The notes under the pieces: generated by a model | The model's input: only the letters and a program-made list of their open reading frames with translations | Told to the model about the DNA's origin: nothing | Databases searched by the model: none | Program-made: the position numbers and the translations under genes | DNA from: Streptomyces sp. NBC_01198 | Lineage (GTDB): Bacteria; Actinomycetota; Actinomycetes; Streptomycetales; Streptomycetaceae | Assembly: GCF_036010485.1 (NCBI RefSeq) | Contig: NZ_CP108568.1 | Span: 1,488,001-1,552,000 of the forward strand | Reading direction: 5' to 3' | DNA length: 64,000 bases | Part shown: one piece after another, positions 1 to 9,060 of the stretch | Layout: each line of letters starts with the position of its first letter | How positions within the stretch are numbered: position 1 is the stretch's first letter

Positions 1-720
1 TGCTCCGACCGGTTGAATCTAAGACGGCTTTCTTCGCGAAGGAGACCCGGTGACGGTCCACCCGTTCATCGAGGCGGAGAAACACGCAGTCACAGCGTCA
101 AACGCGCCTGTGAGCTACTTCAGGTCTCCCGAGCCGCCTACCACGCCCGCCGTACCGGCACGCCCGGCCCCCGCGCGGTCCGCGACGCCGAGCTGACCGG
201 GCAGATCACCGCCGTCCACACCAGGTCGCGGGGAACCTACGGTGCGCCACGCGTCCACGCCGCTCTTCGGCGCGACGGCGCCGCGTGCGGGCGCCGCTGT
301 GTCGCCCGGCTGATGCGGGCGGCCGGCCTGGCAGGCCCACACCGCAGACGACGGCACCTGACCACCGTCCCCCGACCCCGGGGCGGTCACCCGCCCTGAC
401 CTCATCGGCCGGGACTTCCAGCCCGACCCCACCGGGCTTGACGCCCGCTGATGCGGCGACATCACCTACATCCCGACCGAAGAGGGCCGGCTCTACCCGG
501 CCACCGTCATCGACATCGCCTCACGCGGCGTGATCGGCTGGGAAACCGCCGACCACATGCGCACCGATCTGGTCGCCGACGCCCTGACCGCCTGCCGGCA
601 GCGTCGCCCGATACGTCCGGTGATCTTCCACTCGGACCGCGGGAGTCAATACACCGGCCAGCAATTCGCCACCCTGGCAGACCGGTTCAGGATCCGTCTG
701 TCAGTCGGCCGCAGATCATC
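1..720 (+). pseudogene. IS3-family orfB transposase remnant
   Basis: The first 720 bases translate, in at least three frames, into pieces of an IS3-type DDE integrase. An N-terminal HTH_21-like piece (CELLQVSRAAYHARR, then RGTYGAPRVHAALRR) is at about 100-400, and the rve core with the second catalytic Asp (HSDRGSQYT) is at about 630-665. Frameshifts near 390 and 530 and loss of the C-terminal Glu region show that it is dead. The reading ends abruptly near 715. It may begin outside the window. No inverted repeat or target duplication was found. Confidence 0.8.
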
Positions 721-802
721 CGGTGGTAGTGGGCGTTGGGGTCCCACGGGTGACTGGCGTGGAACTGCTCAGGTGCTCACATAACGCGAGGTAGCAAGGC
801 CG

Positions 803-1321
803 TCATGACGTGGGTCGATCAGCTGCCCTGTTGTCGCCCGCGAAACGGTAGCCGGGGTGCACGTTCGGGGTCAGGTCATGGCTGGCCGCGACCTTGGCGA
901 GGAGCGCGGCGAGCGTTTCCCGTTCCTCCGGGGTGAGGACGTCGACGATCTCATCCTCGTGAGCGGAGCCGATCTCGCGCATCCGGCGCATCACGGCGTC
1001 GCCTGCGTCGGTGAGCTGGAGTTCGTGGTTGCGGCGATCGCGCGTGCTCCGTACCCGGGCGACGAGGCCCCTGCTCTCGAGTTCGTCGATGAGCACGACA
1101 ACGCGACTGGGGCCGACACCCAGGTGGTCGGCGAGGGCTCGTTGACTCAGGCCGGATTCGAGGGCGATCAGCCGCAGGATCCCGATATCGCTCGGCTGCA
1201 GGGAAAGATCCGCCAGTCGTTCGGCGAACCGCGCCGCCGCGTAGCCGCCCACCTGGGCGAGGAGGAAGCCAACGCGTTGCGGTGCACCGCGGTACCCGGG
1301 ACGCTCACGGTCATCCGTCAT
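803..1321 (-). CDS. MarR-family transcriptional regulator
   Basis: A 172-residue winged-helix repressor of the MarR family. The recognition region reads GLSQRALADHLGVGPSRVVVLIDELE, the wing follows (RVRSTRDRRNHELQLT), and an N-terminal dimerisation helix precedes it. ATG at 1321 is preferred over an upstream in-frame TTG at 1345, which would leave only 23 bp to the divergent SDR gene. It is transcribed away from the four-gene SDR operon starting at 1369, so control of that operon in response to a small aromatic or reactive ligand is likely by analogy. I saw no clear palindrome in the 47-bp gap. Confidence 0.85.
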   Translation of the reverse strand: MTDDRERPGYRGAPQRVGFLLAQVGGYAAARFAERLADLSLQPSDIGILRLIALESGLSQRALADHLGVGPSRVVVLIDELESRGLVARVRSTRDRRNHELQLTDAGDAVMRRMREIGSAHEDEIVDVLTPEERETLAALLAKVAASHDLTPNVHPGYRFAGDNRAADRPTS

Positions 1322-1368
1322 GAGGGGACCATATCGCAGAGGCAACCGTTCTGTGCTATGAATGATTC

Positions 1369-2127
1369 ATGCCAGTCAATGATTCTCTCGCCGGACATAT
1401 CGCCCTGGTGACGGGTGCCACAGGCTCCATCGGAGCCGAGGTCGCCCGGACCTTCGCCGCACGTGGTGCCCGCGTGGCGGTCCACGGCCGCAGCCAGCGC
1501 ACACTCGACGAACTCACCGAGCAGATCCGGCATGCCGGCGGCACAGGCACTGCCTATGCCGGTGACGTGCGCGACGAGGAGCATCTCGGTACGGTCGTCG
1601 CCGACGTGGCGAAGAAATGGGGACCGATCGGCATCCTCGTCACCCTCGCCGGGGGCGACGGCGCTCCTGAACCGACGGCATCCCTCGACCCCGGGCGCTG
1701 GCGGGACGTGATCGAGATCGACCTGACCTCGGTGTTCCTCACCGTTCACGCCGTTCTCCCCGGGATGCTCGAACACGGGGAGGGGCGAATCGTGACGGTG
1801 GCCTCCACCGCCGGCCGACGCCCCTCGCAGGCCAACGCTGCCTACGGCGCTGCGAAAGCCGGCGTGATCATGCTCACCGAGCACATCGCGAAGGAATACG
1901 CCTCGTCCGGCATTCGTGCGAACTGCGTCGCCCCGTCGATTGTCGAGACCGCGACTCTTCGTACCCGCGTACCGGCACCGCAACTCGAAGCGATAGCCGC
2001 CCACGTGCCGCTCGGACGGATCGGCCGGCCCTCGGATGTCGCCGATGCGATCGTCTTTTTCGCCTCGGACCGCTCGTCGTGGGTCACCGGGACGGTTCTC
2101 GACGTCACTGGAGGAATGTCGCTGTGA
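1369..2127 (+). CDS. SDR-family NAD(P)-dependent oxidoreductase
   Basis: A 252-residue classical short-chain dehydrogenase/reductase. The Rossmann glycine motif TGATGSIG is at residues 15-22. The catalytic triad is Ser146, Tyr159 and Lys163 (AAYGAAKAG). The C-terminal DRSSWVTGTVLDVTGG is typical of FabG-like members. It is the first gene of a tightly coupled operon: its TGA overlaps the GTG of the next gene (GTGA, 2124-2127). The presence of a Gly-rich NADP-type motif and a substrate loop is visible, but the substrate cannot be read from sequence. Control by the divergent MarR is inferred from position. Confidence 0.9.
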   Translation: MPVNDSLAGHIALVTGATGSIGAEVARTFAARGARVAVHGRSQRTLDELTEQIRHAGGTGTAYAGDVRDEEHLGTVVADVAKKWGPIGILVTLAGGDGAPEPTASLDPGRWRDVIEIDLTSVFLTVHAVLPGMLEHGEGRIVTVASTAGRRPSQANAAYGAAKAGVIMLTEHIAKEYASSGIRANCVAPSIVETATLRTRVPAPQLEAIAAHVPLGRIGRPSDVADAIVFFASDRSSWVTGTVLDVTGGMSL

Positions 2128-2828
2128 CCACCGCATCCGCCACTTCGAGGCCCAGCCAGGCCGGCCCACCGCTGCCACTCGTCGCGATCGCGACCGTCGC
2201 CCTGTTCGTGGCCTCCCTCGTGCTCCCCACACTCCTGGCCGGAGGTGACACCTACCCTTCGCCCTACTCCGACGGGGCCACGATCGTCGACTACTTCCGA
2301 GCGAATCCCCACCCGGTGCTGCTCACCGCAGTCCTGCAGTTCGCCGCGTCCCTCCCGTTGGCGATCTACTCCGCCACCGTCTCGGTGCAGCTCGGCCGCC
2401 TCGGCATCAGGGCACCCGGGGCGGCCATCGGACTCGTCGGAGGCGTGCTCGCCTCGGCATCGATGGCGCTCTCCGCGCTGCTCACCTGGAGCCTCAGCCG
2501 ACCGGAGATCCTGGATCACACCGAGTTGATCCGACTCCTGGACGACCTCGCCTTCATCACCGGCGGCCCCGGGTTCATCGTGCCCGCTGGTCTGCTCGTC
2601 GCAGGCATCGCCGTTCCCGGACTGCTGGCCAGGCTCCTTCCCCGCTGGCATGCCTGGGCCGGCCTCGTCATCGCCGCCCTCGCGATGATCGCAACCCTCA
2701 CCGTGGCGTTCCCGGGCCTCTCCCTCCTGCTCCCCATCGTGCGATTTCCGTTGCTGACGTGGATCGTCCTCGCCGCATTCCTCCTCCCCGCCCATCCACG
2801 CAGCACCGAGGCCAAGGACCTGCCGTGA
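2124..2828 (+). CDS. Multi-pass membrane protein, hypothetical
   Basis: About 234 residues with roughly six hydrophobic segments, separated by short charged loops, in the style of DUF4386-like membrane proteins of actinobacteria; the family call is tentative. The GTG at 2124 overlaps the stop of the SDR gene and gives an N-terminus that runs directly into the first membrane span (VAIATVALFVASLVLPTLL). Its own TGA overlaps the GTG of the following gene at 2825. The coupling suggests stoichiometric production with the flanking enzymes, but no function can be assigned. Confidence 0.7.
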   Translation: MTTASATSRPSQAGPPLPLVAIATVALFVASLVLPTLLAGGDTYPSPYSDGATIVDYFRANPHPVLLTAVLQFAASLPLAIYSATVSVQLGRLGIRAPGAAIGLVGGVLASASMALSALLTWSLSRPEILDHTELIRLLDDLAFITGGPGFIVPAGLLVAGIAVPGLLARLLPRWHAWAGLVIAALAMIATLTVAFPGLSLLLPIVRFPLLTWIVLAAFLLPAHPRSTEAKDLP

Positions 2829-3652
2829 CCGACCTGATGCTGGAGAAACTTCTCCGATTCCAACACCCCGAGCGCGTACTCCCCTTCGCCCGCGACCTCG
2901 ACGCGCACATCCTGGCAGCGATCTTTCGAACCGATGAGGCCAATTACCGGTCAACCCTCGACTTCCTCGATCGGCAACGGGAACTGGCCGCGAAGCGACT
3001 CGCCGACACCCCGGACGTCCGCTCACACCTCGACCGTTTGCCCTTCCGACCGGGCGATCACCTGGTGGCTATCGGCGACAGCATGACCGCCGACCGGCTG
3101 TCATGGTTCGAACTGCTCCGAACGCTCCTCAAAAACGAACGGCCCGATCTGGGCCTGCGCCTCGACAACCTCGCCGTCTCCGGTGCGACCAGTACCCAAG
3201 TGCTCGCCAGCCTTCCTGCGATCCGCAGACAATCGGCCGACTGGATGTTCTGCATGCTCGGCAACAACGACTCCCAACAACTCGACACCGCAGGCGGCAA
3301 GCTTCTCGTCAGTCGATCCGAGACGCTGCGCAACCTCACCTTGCTTCGCGCCCGCGCGCTGCCCGCCGACACGTCCCGCTGGGTATGGCTGACACCCACC
3401 CCGGTGGACGAAGCACGCGTAGCCACCTTCCCCTTCTTCCGTAGCGCCGGCATCACCTGGACGAACGCCGACATCGCAGAACTGTCCGCGACACTCCTCG
3501 CCGACGACGATCCGGTCATCGACAGCGCACCGGCCGTCACCAGCGCGGGCGCGGACGCCTTCACCGACGACGGCCTTCACCTGGGCATCACGACCCACGA
3601 AGCGCTGGCAGCCCACGTCCTTGCGGAACTCGCCGAAGGGACACGCCGATGA
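2825..3652 (+). CDS. SGNH/GDSL-type hydrolase
   Basis: A 275-residue predicted esterase or lipase-like hydrolase. Block I is AIGDSMTADR with nucleophile Ser86. Block III is LGNND (Asn147-Asp149). Block V is DDGLHLG with Asp249 and His252 completing the triad. There is no signal peptide, so a cytoplasmic role is likely. The GTG start overlaps the previous stop and the last codons overlap the next ATG (ATGA, 3649-3652). About 80 residues precede the nucleophile motif, longer than in minimal SGNH enzymes. The substrate is unknown; co-expression with two Rossmann-fold proteins suggests a small catabolic or detoxification pathway. Confidence 0.85.
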   Translation: MTDLMLEKLLRFQHPERVLPFARDLDAHILAAIFRTDEANYRSTLDFLDRQRELAAKRLADTPDVRSHLDRLPFRPGDHLVAIGDSMTADRLSWFELLRTLLKNERPDLGLRLDNLAVSGATSTQVLASLPAIRRQSADWMFCMLGNNDSQQLDTAGGKLLVSRSETLRNLTLLRARALPADTSRWVWLTPTPVDEARVATFPFFRSAGITWTNADIAELSATLLADDDPVIDSAPAVTSAGADAFTDDGLHLGITTHEALAAHVLAELAEGTRR

Positions 3653-4287
3653 GACTCCTCCTCCTCGGCGCGACGGGGGGAACCGGGGCGGCCCTGCTCC
3701 GGCAAGCGGTTGCCGCTGGACACGAGGTGACGGTGATCGCGCGTGATCCCGGCCGGATTCAGGTGGACAGCCCCTCCCGCGTCACCCTCGTCGCCGGCGA
3801 CGTGCTCGAGCCCGGCCCGTGGCGGGAATCTGCGGCCGCACACGACACCCTGCTCTCCTGCCTGGGCAGCACCGACAGAAAGCACCCCACCACGATCTAC
3901 TCCCGGGGCACCCTCAACGCCCTCGCTGCCATGGGATCACGTCCGGACCGCCGACTGATCTGCATCTCTTCGGCAGGCCTCGATGTGGCGCCGGACACGC
4001 CACTGGCCCAGAAGATCGTCACCAGGCTCGTCATCCAGCGGATGTACCGGCACGGCTACGACGACATGCGGCACATGGAGGCAGCACTGCACGACCAGGA
4101 CATCCGCTGGACCATCGTGCGGCCACCCATGCTCAACGACAGGCCGCCGACCGGCACCTACCGCACCGCGGTCAACGACCACCTGCCGAAGCCACGAACC
4201 GTCCCACGCGCCGACCTCGCCGGCTACATGCTCACCGCCATCGACGACCCCGCCACGTGGAAAGCCGTCGTCGAGATTTCCTGCTGA
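3649..4287 (+). CDS. NAD(P)H-binding NmrA/SDR-a-like protein
   Basis: A 212-residue atypical SDR with the N-terminal motif LLGATGGTGAAL (residues 5-16), the hallmark of NmrA-like and NAD(P)H-binding proteins (PF13460 type). A central DTLLSCLGSTDRKHPTTIYS and the late WTIVRPPMLND are also family features. It lacks a Tyr-x3-Lys dyad, so it may sense redox state or act as a reductase. It is the last gene of the coupled operon 1369-4287. A second member of the same family is encoded at 12513-13166 on the other strand, also next to a regulator. Confidence 0.85.
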   Translation: MRLLLLGATGGTGAALLRQAVAAGHEVTVIARDPGRIQVDSPSRVTLVAGDVLEPGPWRESAAAHDTLLSCLGSTDRKHPTTIYSRGTLNALAAMGSRPDRRLICISSAGLDVAPDTPLAQKIVTRLVIQRMYRHGYDDMRHMEAALHDQDIRWTIVRPPMLNDRPPTGTYRTAVNDHLPKPRTVPRADLAGYMLTAIDDPATWKAVVEISC

Positions 4288-5056
4288 ACACCACCGGCCG
4301 GCCAGGGGTGCTCCCGCACCCTCACCGGCGAGGACCCCGGCTCCGCTGATCTTGCACCGGAAGCAACGTGACCGGACCGACCGGTCTGGCGGGCGCTGCC
4401 CATCTGGTGCTTGCTCAGGGAGTGGCGCACCTCGATCCGGAGCCGGTTGTGTTCCCGCGATGCTCGATGGCTGGCCCCGGCAGCAACGAGCACGCTTCCC
4501 AAACCACGAGTCGACGGTCAAGCCGCGTCCGTCGCCGGAAGGGCCCGCTGCGGCACGGACCAGAGGAGGTTTCCGGCAGTGCGCCTCCTGCCGGGTCACA
4601 TGGTCGCGGTTTCAAAGCTGCCCCGGCGCAGCCGGTGACTCGGCGCTCCGCTCACCGCGGGACCGACCGCTGGCACGATCCGCCGCATCACCAGCCGGTG
4701 CCCCTATCTCGGGGCCCTGGCCGCAGGTTGGCGCGCGGGTACGTCCGTGAAGGTCCGCCGACACTGCCCGGACCCGGTCCCGTGCATCGGCCTGTGCCAT
4801 CAGCGAGGTGAACACGCATGCGCCGACTGGGGTCGAGGGCGCAGCGGGGGCCCACGGCGCAAGTGCATGCCGCGATGTGGCTGCGCAACGAACCCCCGCA
4901 CTTGTGTACAAGTACGCACGTCTTGTCCGCCAGTTCACTAGTACGTGTGGAGGCACCCCACGGTTACTGAACGTGAACTCGCAATATCAGCCGCGGGGTG
5001 CCGGGGAGTGCCGGTCGGCTCTGGTGGGTCGGGTACCACTCGTAGGGCATGTCGCC
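4288..5056. other. Intergenic stretch without recognisable gene
   Basis: About 770 bases between two operons. All translations are low-complexity Arg/Pro/Ala shadows without family features. The only structured site I see is the palindrome ACTTGT-GT-ACAAGT at 4900-4913, which resembles a TetR- or GntR-type operator and has no intact regulator beside it. Remnants of a lost gene are possible. Confidence 0.4.
4900..4913. promoter_or_regulatory. Palindrome, possible orphan operator
   Basis: ACTTGT-GT-ACAAGT has two perfect 6-bp arms around a 2-bp centre, the geometry of a dimeric repressor site. No intact gene starts near it. Confidence 0.3.
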
Positions 5057-5503
5057 TCAGCCCGGCTGGCCTTGGGAGCCGGCCTCGAGGGCCGCGCGGA
5101 GGGTGGCGAGGGTTGAGGAGATGCGGGTCAGCTCGTCAGGGGGAATCGCCCCGGTCAGTGAGCTGAGTTCGCCTTCGACAATGGGGCGGGATGCCGCCAG
5201 CTGCTTCTCACCCTCGGGCGTGAGGCGCAGGACGGACGAGCGGCGGTCCTGGGGGTGTGCGACCCGCACGCACCAGCCCGCGGCCACCAGCCGGTCGACC
5301 GCCTTGCTGACGGCCCCCACGGTGATCGCGAGTTCGCCGACGATGTCGAGCACGCGGCACCCCGGCACCCGATCGATGATCTCCAGGAACTCGAACTGCC
5401 CGAGTCCCAGCCCCTGTTCGGCGCGCAGCCGTGCGCTCACCGCGTTGTAGAGCCGAGTCTCGACGCGCACGAGGTCGGTGAAGATCAGGGTGACGTGGCT
5501 CAC
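5057..5503 (-). CDS. MarR-family transcriptional regulator
   Basis: A 148-residue MarR repressor. The DNA-binding helices read CRVLDIVGELAITVGAVSKAVDRLV and the wing contains AHPQDRRSSVLRLTPEG. The reading frame is open to an ATG at 5533, but a GGAGG lies 5 bases before the GTG at 5503. That start places the adjacent palindrome at 5518-5531 in non-coding DNA, so GTG 5503 is chosen. It is divergent from the esterase gene at 5612. Three copies of a TTCC-NN-GGAA motif between them indicate autoregulation and control of the esterase. Confidence 0.88.
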   Translation of the reverse strand: MSHVTLIFTDLVRVETRLYNAVSARLRAEQGLGLGQFEFLEIIDRVPGCRVLDIVGELAITVGAVSKAVDRLVAAGWCVRVAHPQDRRSSVLRLTPEGEKQLAASRPIVEGELSSLTGAIPPDELTRISSTLATLRAALEAGSQGQPG

Positions 5504-5517
5504 AGCAGCCTCCAGTA

Positions 5518-5584
5518 GATTCCTGGGAATCATCTTCCGTGGAATCCGGTTGGCTCAGGTGGATGGATTCCCAGGAATCCATCC
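5518..5584. promoter_or_regulatory. Tandem palindromic operators (MarR site)
   Basis: Three related inverted repeats occupy the divergent region. Site 1, GATTCC-TG-GGAATC, is at 5518-5531. Site 2, TTCC-GT-GGAA, is at 5535-5544. Site 3 has 11-bp perfect arms (GGATGGATTCC at 5561-5571 and GGAATCCATCC at 5574-5584) around CA. The shared core TTCC-NN-GGAA and the position between a MarR gene and its probable target make this a confident operator set. Confidence 0.8.
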
Positions 5585-5611
5585 TCCCATCCCGACCCAT
5601 GGAGGCCCCAC

Positions 5612-6526
5612 ATGTCACGACAGCAGCGCGACGCCCTGGACACCATGCTCCGATCCGCCCCCCGCAGCGAGACCCCGCCCACCCTCGAGGAGCAGCGCAG
5701 CGGTTTCACCGCAGCTGTCAGCCGCCCCGTACCGGAGGGTGTGGTCACCCGCAGGACAGTCCTGGGCGGTCGGCCGGCCCTGGAGCTGGAGGCGGCCGAA
5801 GACCACGGCCGCGGCCGGCTGCTCTACCTGCACGGCGGCGGCTACGTCATCGGCTCACCGGACACCCACGCGGGGCTGGTAGGTGAACTGGCCCGCCGCG
5901 CCGGTCTGCGAGCGACATCGGTGGACTACCGGCTGGCACCCGAGCACCCTTTCCCCGCGGCCGTCGGCGATGGACTCGCCGCCTACCGCGAGCTGCTGGC
6001 GGCGGGTACCGACCCACGGGACGTGGTCGTGGCCGGCGACTCCGCCGGCGCCGGCCTGAGCATCGCCACGCTGCTCGCGGCCCGGGAGGACGGGCTGGCG
6101 CAACCGGCCGCCGTGGTCCTCTTCTCCCCCTGGGTCGACCTCACCCTTGCTGGGGGAAGCATGCGTTCCAAGAACGACGCCGACCCCATTTTCACCGAGG
6201 CCGATCTGCGCGCGTACGTCGATCTCTACGTCCGCGCGGGCGACCGGGCGCATCCGCTGGCCAGCCCGCTGTTCGCCGACCTCACCGGACTGCCCCCACT
6301 CCTCGTGCAGGTCGGGGCCAACGAGGTGCTGCTCGACGACGCGGTCCGGCTGGCCGGCCGCGCCGCCGCGGACGACGTCGAGGTCACACTCGAAGTCGGC
6401 CCCGACCTGCCCCACGTCTTCCAGCACCACTACGGCCGCCTCGACGAGGCGGACGTCGCCCTCGACCGCGCCGCCCGCTTCCTCACCACCCACCTGAGCC
6501 CCAACCGCCTCGAAACCGCTCGCTGA
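5612..6526 (+). CDS. Alpha/beta hydrolase, HSL-family esterase
   Basis: A 304-residue hormone-sensitive-lipase-type esterase. The oxyanion-hole motif HGGGYVIG starts at residue 74. The nucleophile elbow GDSAGAG has Ser144. The acid is probably Asp242 (VLLDD) and the base is His268 (LPHVFQHHY). It hydrolyses short-chain acyl esters in the cytoplasm, to judge by the lack of a signal peptide. It is divergent from the MarR gene with operators in between, a typical regulator-detoxifying esterase pair. The ATG at 5612 follows GGAGGCC. An IS256 fragment begins immediately after the stop. Confidence 0.9.
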   Translation: MSRQQRDALDTMLRSAPRSETPPTLEEQRSGFTAAVSRPVPEGVVTRRTVLGGRPALELEAAEDHGRGRLLYLHGGGYVIGSPDTHAGLVGELARRAGLRATSVDYRLAPEHPFPAAVGDGLAAYRELLAAGTDPRDVVVAGDSAGAGLSIATLLAAREDGLAQPAAVVLFSPWVDLTLAGGSMRSKNDADPIFTEADLRAYVDLYVRAGDRAHPLASPLFADLTGLPPLLVQVGANEVLLDDAVRLAGRAAADDVEVTLEVGPDLPHVFQHHYGRLDEADVALDRAARFLTTHLSPNRLETAR

Positions 6527-6534
6527 AGCCCACC

Positions 6535-7016
6535 ATCGCCCTCCATGGCCGCGCTCCGTTGGAGGCGCACCTCGCGGCCTTCCGCAACCGCCGGCTGCAC
6601 GCCGGCCCGTATGCGTTCGTCCGGGTCGACGCCCTCACCCAGAAGGTCCGCGAAGAGGACCGGATCATCAACGTCCACGCCGTGGTGCGCGTCAGCGTGA
6701 ACGCCGACGGGCACCGCGAGATCCTCGGCATCGACGTGGCCACCGCCGAGGACGGCGCCGGCTGGCTGCGCTCGCTGACCGCCCGTGGTCTGGGCGGCGT
6801 CCAGCTTGTCGTCTCCGACGCCTACACCGGACTCGTGGCCGCCATCGGAGCCGTCCTGCCCGGTGCCTCCTGGCAGAGGTGCCGCACCCACTACGCGAGG
6901 AATCTGCTGTCGCATGTCCCGAAATCTGCCCAGCCCTGGGTGGCCACACTGCTGGGGGCTGTCTTCGAGCTTCCCGACACCGAGGCGGTCAACGCCCAGA
7001 TGCGCCTGCGCCGATG
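6535..7016 (+). pseudogene. IS256-family (mutator) transposase fragment
   Basis: The middle part of an IS256-type transposase. FRNRRLHAGPYAFVRVDAL contains the first catalytic Asp region and QLVVSDAYTGLVAAIGAVLP the second. ASWQRCRTHYARNLL is also diagnostic. The N-terminal third and everything after about LPDTEAVNAQM, including the catalytic Glu, are missing. It abuts the esterase gene on one side and another transposase scrap on the other. Confidence 0.85.
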
Positions 7017-7190
7017 AGGGACCGCGACAAGGACATCGAGAATCTTGCTCTGCGGCACCAACTGCTGCTCAGCAACGCCAGGAGGTCGGCAAGCCCGCTT
7101 CACCGACACCGGCCGCACCATCCTCGCCAGTGCTCCCCCACCTCCCGATGGACAAGCTGCGCCAGATCCCACCCGTCTGCTGCGTTCTTT
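7013..7190 (+). pseudogene. Integrase-type transposase N-terminal scrap
   Basis: Short pieces in three frames match the start of a widespread actinobacterial rve transposase: MRDRDKDIENLALRHQLLL, then RQARFTDTGRTILAS, then PMDKLRQI. The frames break at about 7085 and 7140 and no catalytic region follows. Confidence 0.65.
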
Positions 7191-7740
7191 GCCCTTCCCC
7201 CGGGAGCCAGATCGCTCAAGGCCTGTTATTAAACGCTGATACAACGGGTTCGCGGTGCGAATGCCGAAAGCTCATCCGCCGGCCTCGGCTCCCCTCGATC
7301 GCTGAGGACCTCACTCACGAGAGAGACCGACCGGGCACCCTGTCAAAATGCGGTCAAGTAGCGCGTAGGACTCGGATCGAGGTGACGGAAGGTGGCGCCG
7401 CGTCCACGCCGACTCGAGCCACACCCGGGGGCACGATGTAGGACGCCTCGACCACGACTCGGGGGCTGCACTTGTCGCCACATCTCGCCGTTGGCAGGAA
7501 TACACAACCCACGCAAGCGTTCGGCCGCACCAAGCACGCACGGGGAGTCGTCAACTGCCGGAGTGTCGACGGGCACCGCGACCGCGTCGAGGTCCACCGG
7601 TGGAAGTGCTCGTCGCCGACGCCGGGGATCACCGACACTGTTACCGCGGATGCCGATAATCCATCCGTTCAGATCACGGTCGCGACCGCCGGTCCCACGG
7701 CAGGTCCGACCGTCGCCCCTGGCACCGCCAGCAGTCGCCG
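7191..7740. other. Gap without a supported gene
   Basis: Some 550 bases downstream of transposase debris. A 94-codon minus-strand frame (7354-7638) has a cysteine cluster C-x2-C-x8-C-x3-C, but its third-position GC is visibly lower than in neighbouring genes and no start signal stands out, so I do not call it a gene. Confidence 0.35.
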
Positions 7741-8418
7741 TCACTCCGTAACCGGGTCGTCGTCCTCATCGGGGCCCGCTACGACCAGCGTGCCAAGCGT
7801 GTAGCCCGGCCGATCATCCAAGTACTCATCTTCCGGCCAGAGTTCGACCGCCCTGGCGGCGGCGGCCCGGATCGCGGCTCCGTCGAGTTCCGCGCGCTGC
7901 TCGGGCGCTCCGGCATCCGGCCAGACGCTCACGAGGGTTACCGGGCCGTCCGGGGGCAGCGGCGAAACCCAGAACTCCGACTGCCAGGACAACTCGTTCC
8001 CGAAGCCGCCGCCTTCGAGCAGCCAGATGCCCTCCGGGCCGGCCGGCTCCACCGGTGACCGGCCGATCCCCTCCCCGGTCGCCGCACGCCGCCCATCGGC
8101 GTACTGGATCCCCAGCCGCAGCCCGGTGTTCCCCTCTGCCGACCGGAACGGATCCGGCCGCAGGTCCCACAACGGCCACCCCTGCCGGACGCCACCGCCC
8201 GGCAACTCCCGCCGTACCGCCCGCATCATGAAGGCAAACCCGTTCGGGTACGCCCGCAGCGCACCCACCCACACCGCCGCCGCCTCAGTCCTGACCACCA
8301 GCGCATCCCCGGGCACGGACGCAGGCAACACGTGGTCACGCTGATGCCACGGGCGGCGGCGCTCCCGCCGGGGCTCAGGCGCGGGCGGCGGCGTCGCGAA
8401 GGCTTCGAAGAAGGTCAC
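7741..8418 (-). CDS. Conserved hypothetical protein
   Basis: A 225-residue soluble protein. It begins MTFFEAFATPPPAPEPRRERR, has a beta-rich middle with LRLGIQYADGRRA and GIWLLEGGGFGNELSWQSEFWVSPLPPDGPVTLV, and ends in an acidic tail (GPDEDDDPVTE). Codon use and amino-acid composition are those of a genuine actinobacterial gene. I recognise it as a type often found in Streptomyces without known function. No signal peptide or membrane span is seen. It stands alone between transposon debris and a truncated DUF1023 gene. Confidence 0.75.
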   Translation of the reverse strand: MTFFEAFATPPPAPEPRRERRRPWHQRDHVLPASVPGDALVVRTEAAAVWVGALRAYPNGFAFMMRAVRRELPGGGVRQGWPLWDLRPDPFRSAEGNTGLRLGIQYADGRRAATGEGIGRSPVEPAGPEGIWLLEGGGFGNELSWQSEFWVSPLPPDGPVTLVSVWPDAGAPEQRAELDGAAIRAAAARAVELWPEDEYLDDRPGYTLGTLVVAGPDEDDDPVTE

Positions 8419-8694
8419 GACTTCAACAGTGGCAGACCCCGCCGACCTCCCCGCCTGAAATCCGCCATGCCATTTCAGCCCGTCACCCGGCAGGCGAAAT
8501 ATGATCAGCTGGTCGACGACCAGCCACGCCCAGGGGCAAGCTCACTGAACCCACCCATCCCCCTTCGGCTCCGGTGCCACACGCCATCCAGCAGCAGCAC
8601 CCACTCCTCCACATCCGCTCCAGCCCCTCACTCACCCACCAACATCGACCTCACCGACCCATGCCCACTACCCGAGTCGATCAGACCGCCTCAG

Positions 8695-9060
8695 GTAGGT
8701 GTCGCCGACCCGCTGCCCGTCGACGACGTGATCGCCGTCGGCAGCCCGGGCATGCAGGCCAAGCACCCCGGTGACCTCGGCCTGGACCCCACCCACATGT
8801 GGGCGGAGGGCGGCGGCGGCCTCGACCACGTCGTCCGCGACGGCGGCCGCTTCATGGGCCTGGGCGGCGGCGGGAACATTCCGACGGACCCGGCGTTCGG
8901 CGGCAACATCATGGCGTCGGACGCGCACGACCACAGTGCGTACTGGAACATGGACAACGGCAAGCCGTCGGTCAGCCTGAAGAACCAGGCCGAGGTCGTC
9001 GTCGGCCGGTACGACAACATTAAACTGACACACCAGTCGCCCTACGGAGCACCGAGGTAG
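8695..9060 (+). pseudogene. DUF1023-type alpha/beta hydrolase, C-terminal fragment
   Basis: About 120 residues match the end of DUF1023 alpha/beta hydrolases: DDVIAVGSPGM, then HMWAEGGGGLDHV, then DPAFGGNIMASDAHDHSAYW, then NQAEVVVGRYD. The nucleophile half is absent and the frame runs into unrelated sequence before 8695, so the gene was cut by a deletion. Its TAG overlaps the GTG of the next gene. DUF1023 genes are commonly followed by small secreted proteins like the two downstream, so this is the 3-prime half of a real operon. Confidence 0.75.

Noticed and set aside
7201..7290. tRNA-like GGGTTCGCGGTGCGAAT near 7247
   Set aside because: No acceptor stem or anticodon arm could be drawn around it. 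No tRNA or rRNA gene was recognised anywhere in the window.
7354..7638. Small Cys-cluster protein on the minus strand
   Set aside because: Third-position GC is too low for this genome, no ribosome binding site, and it lies in a debris region.
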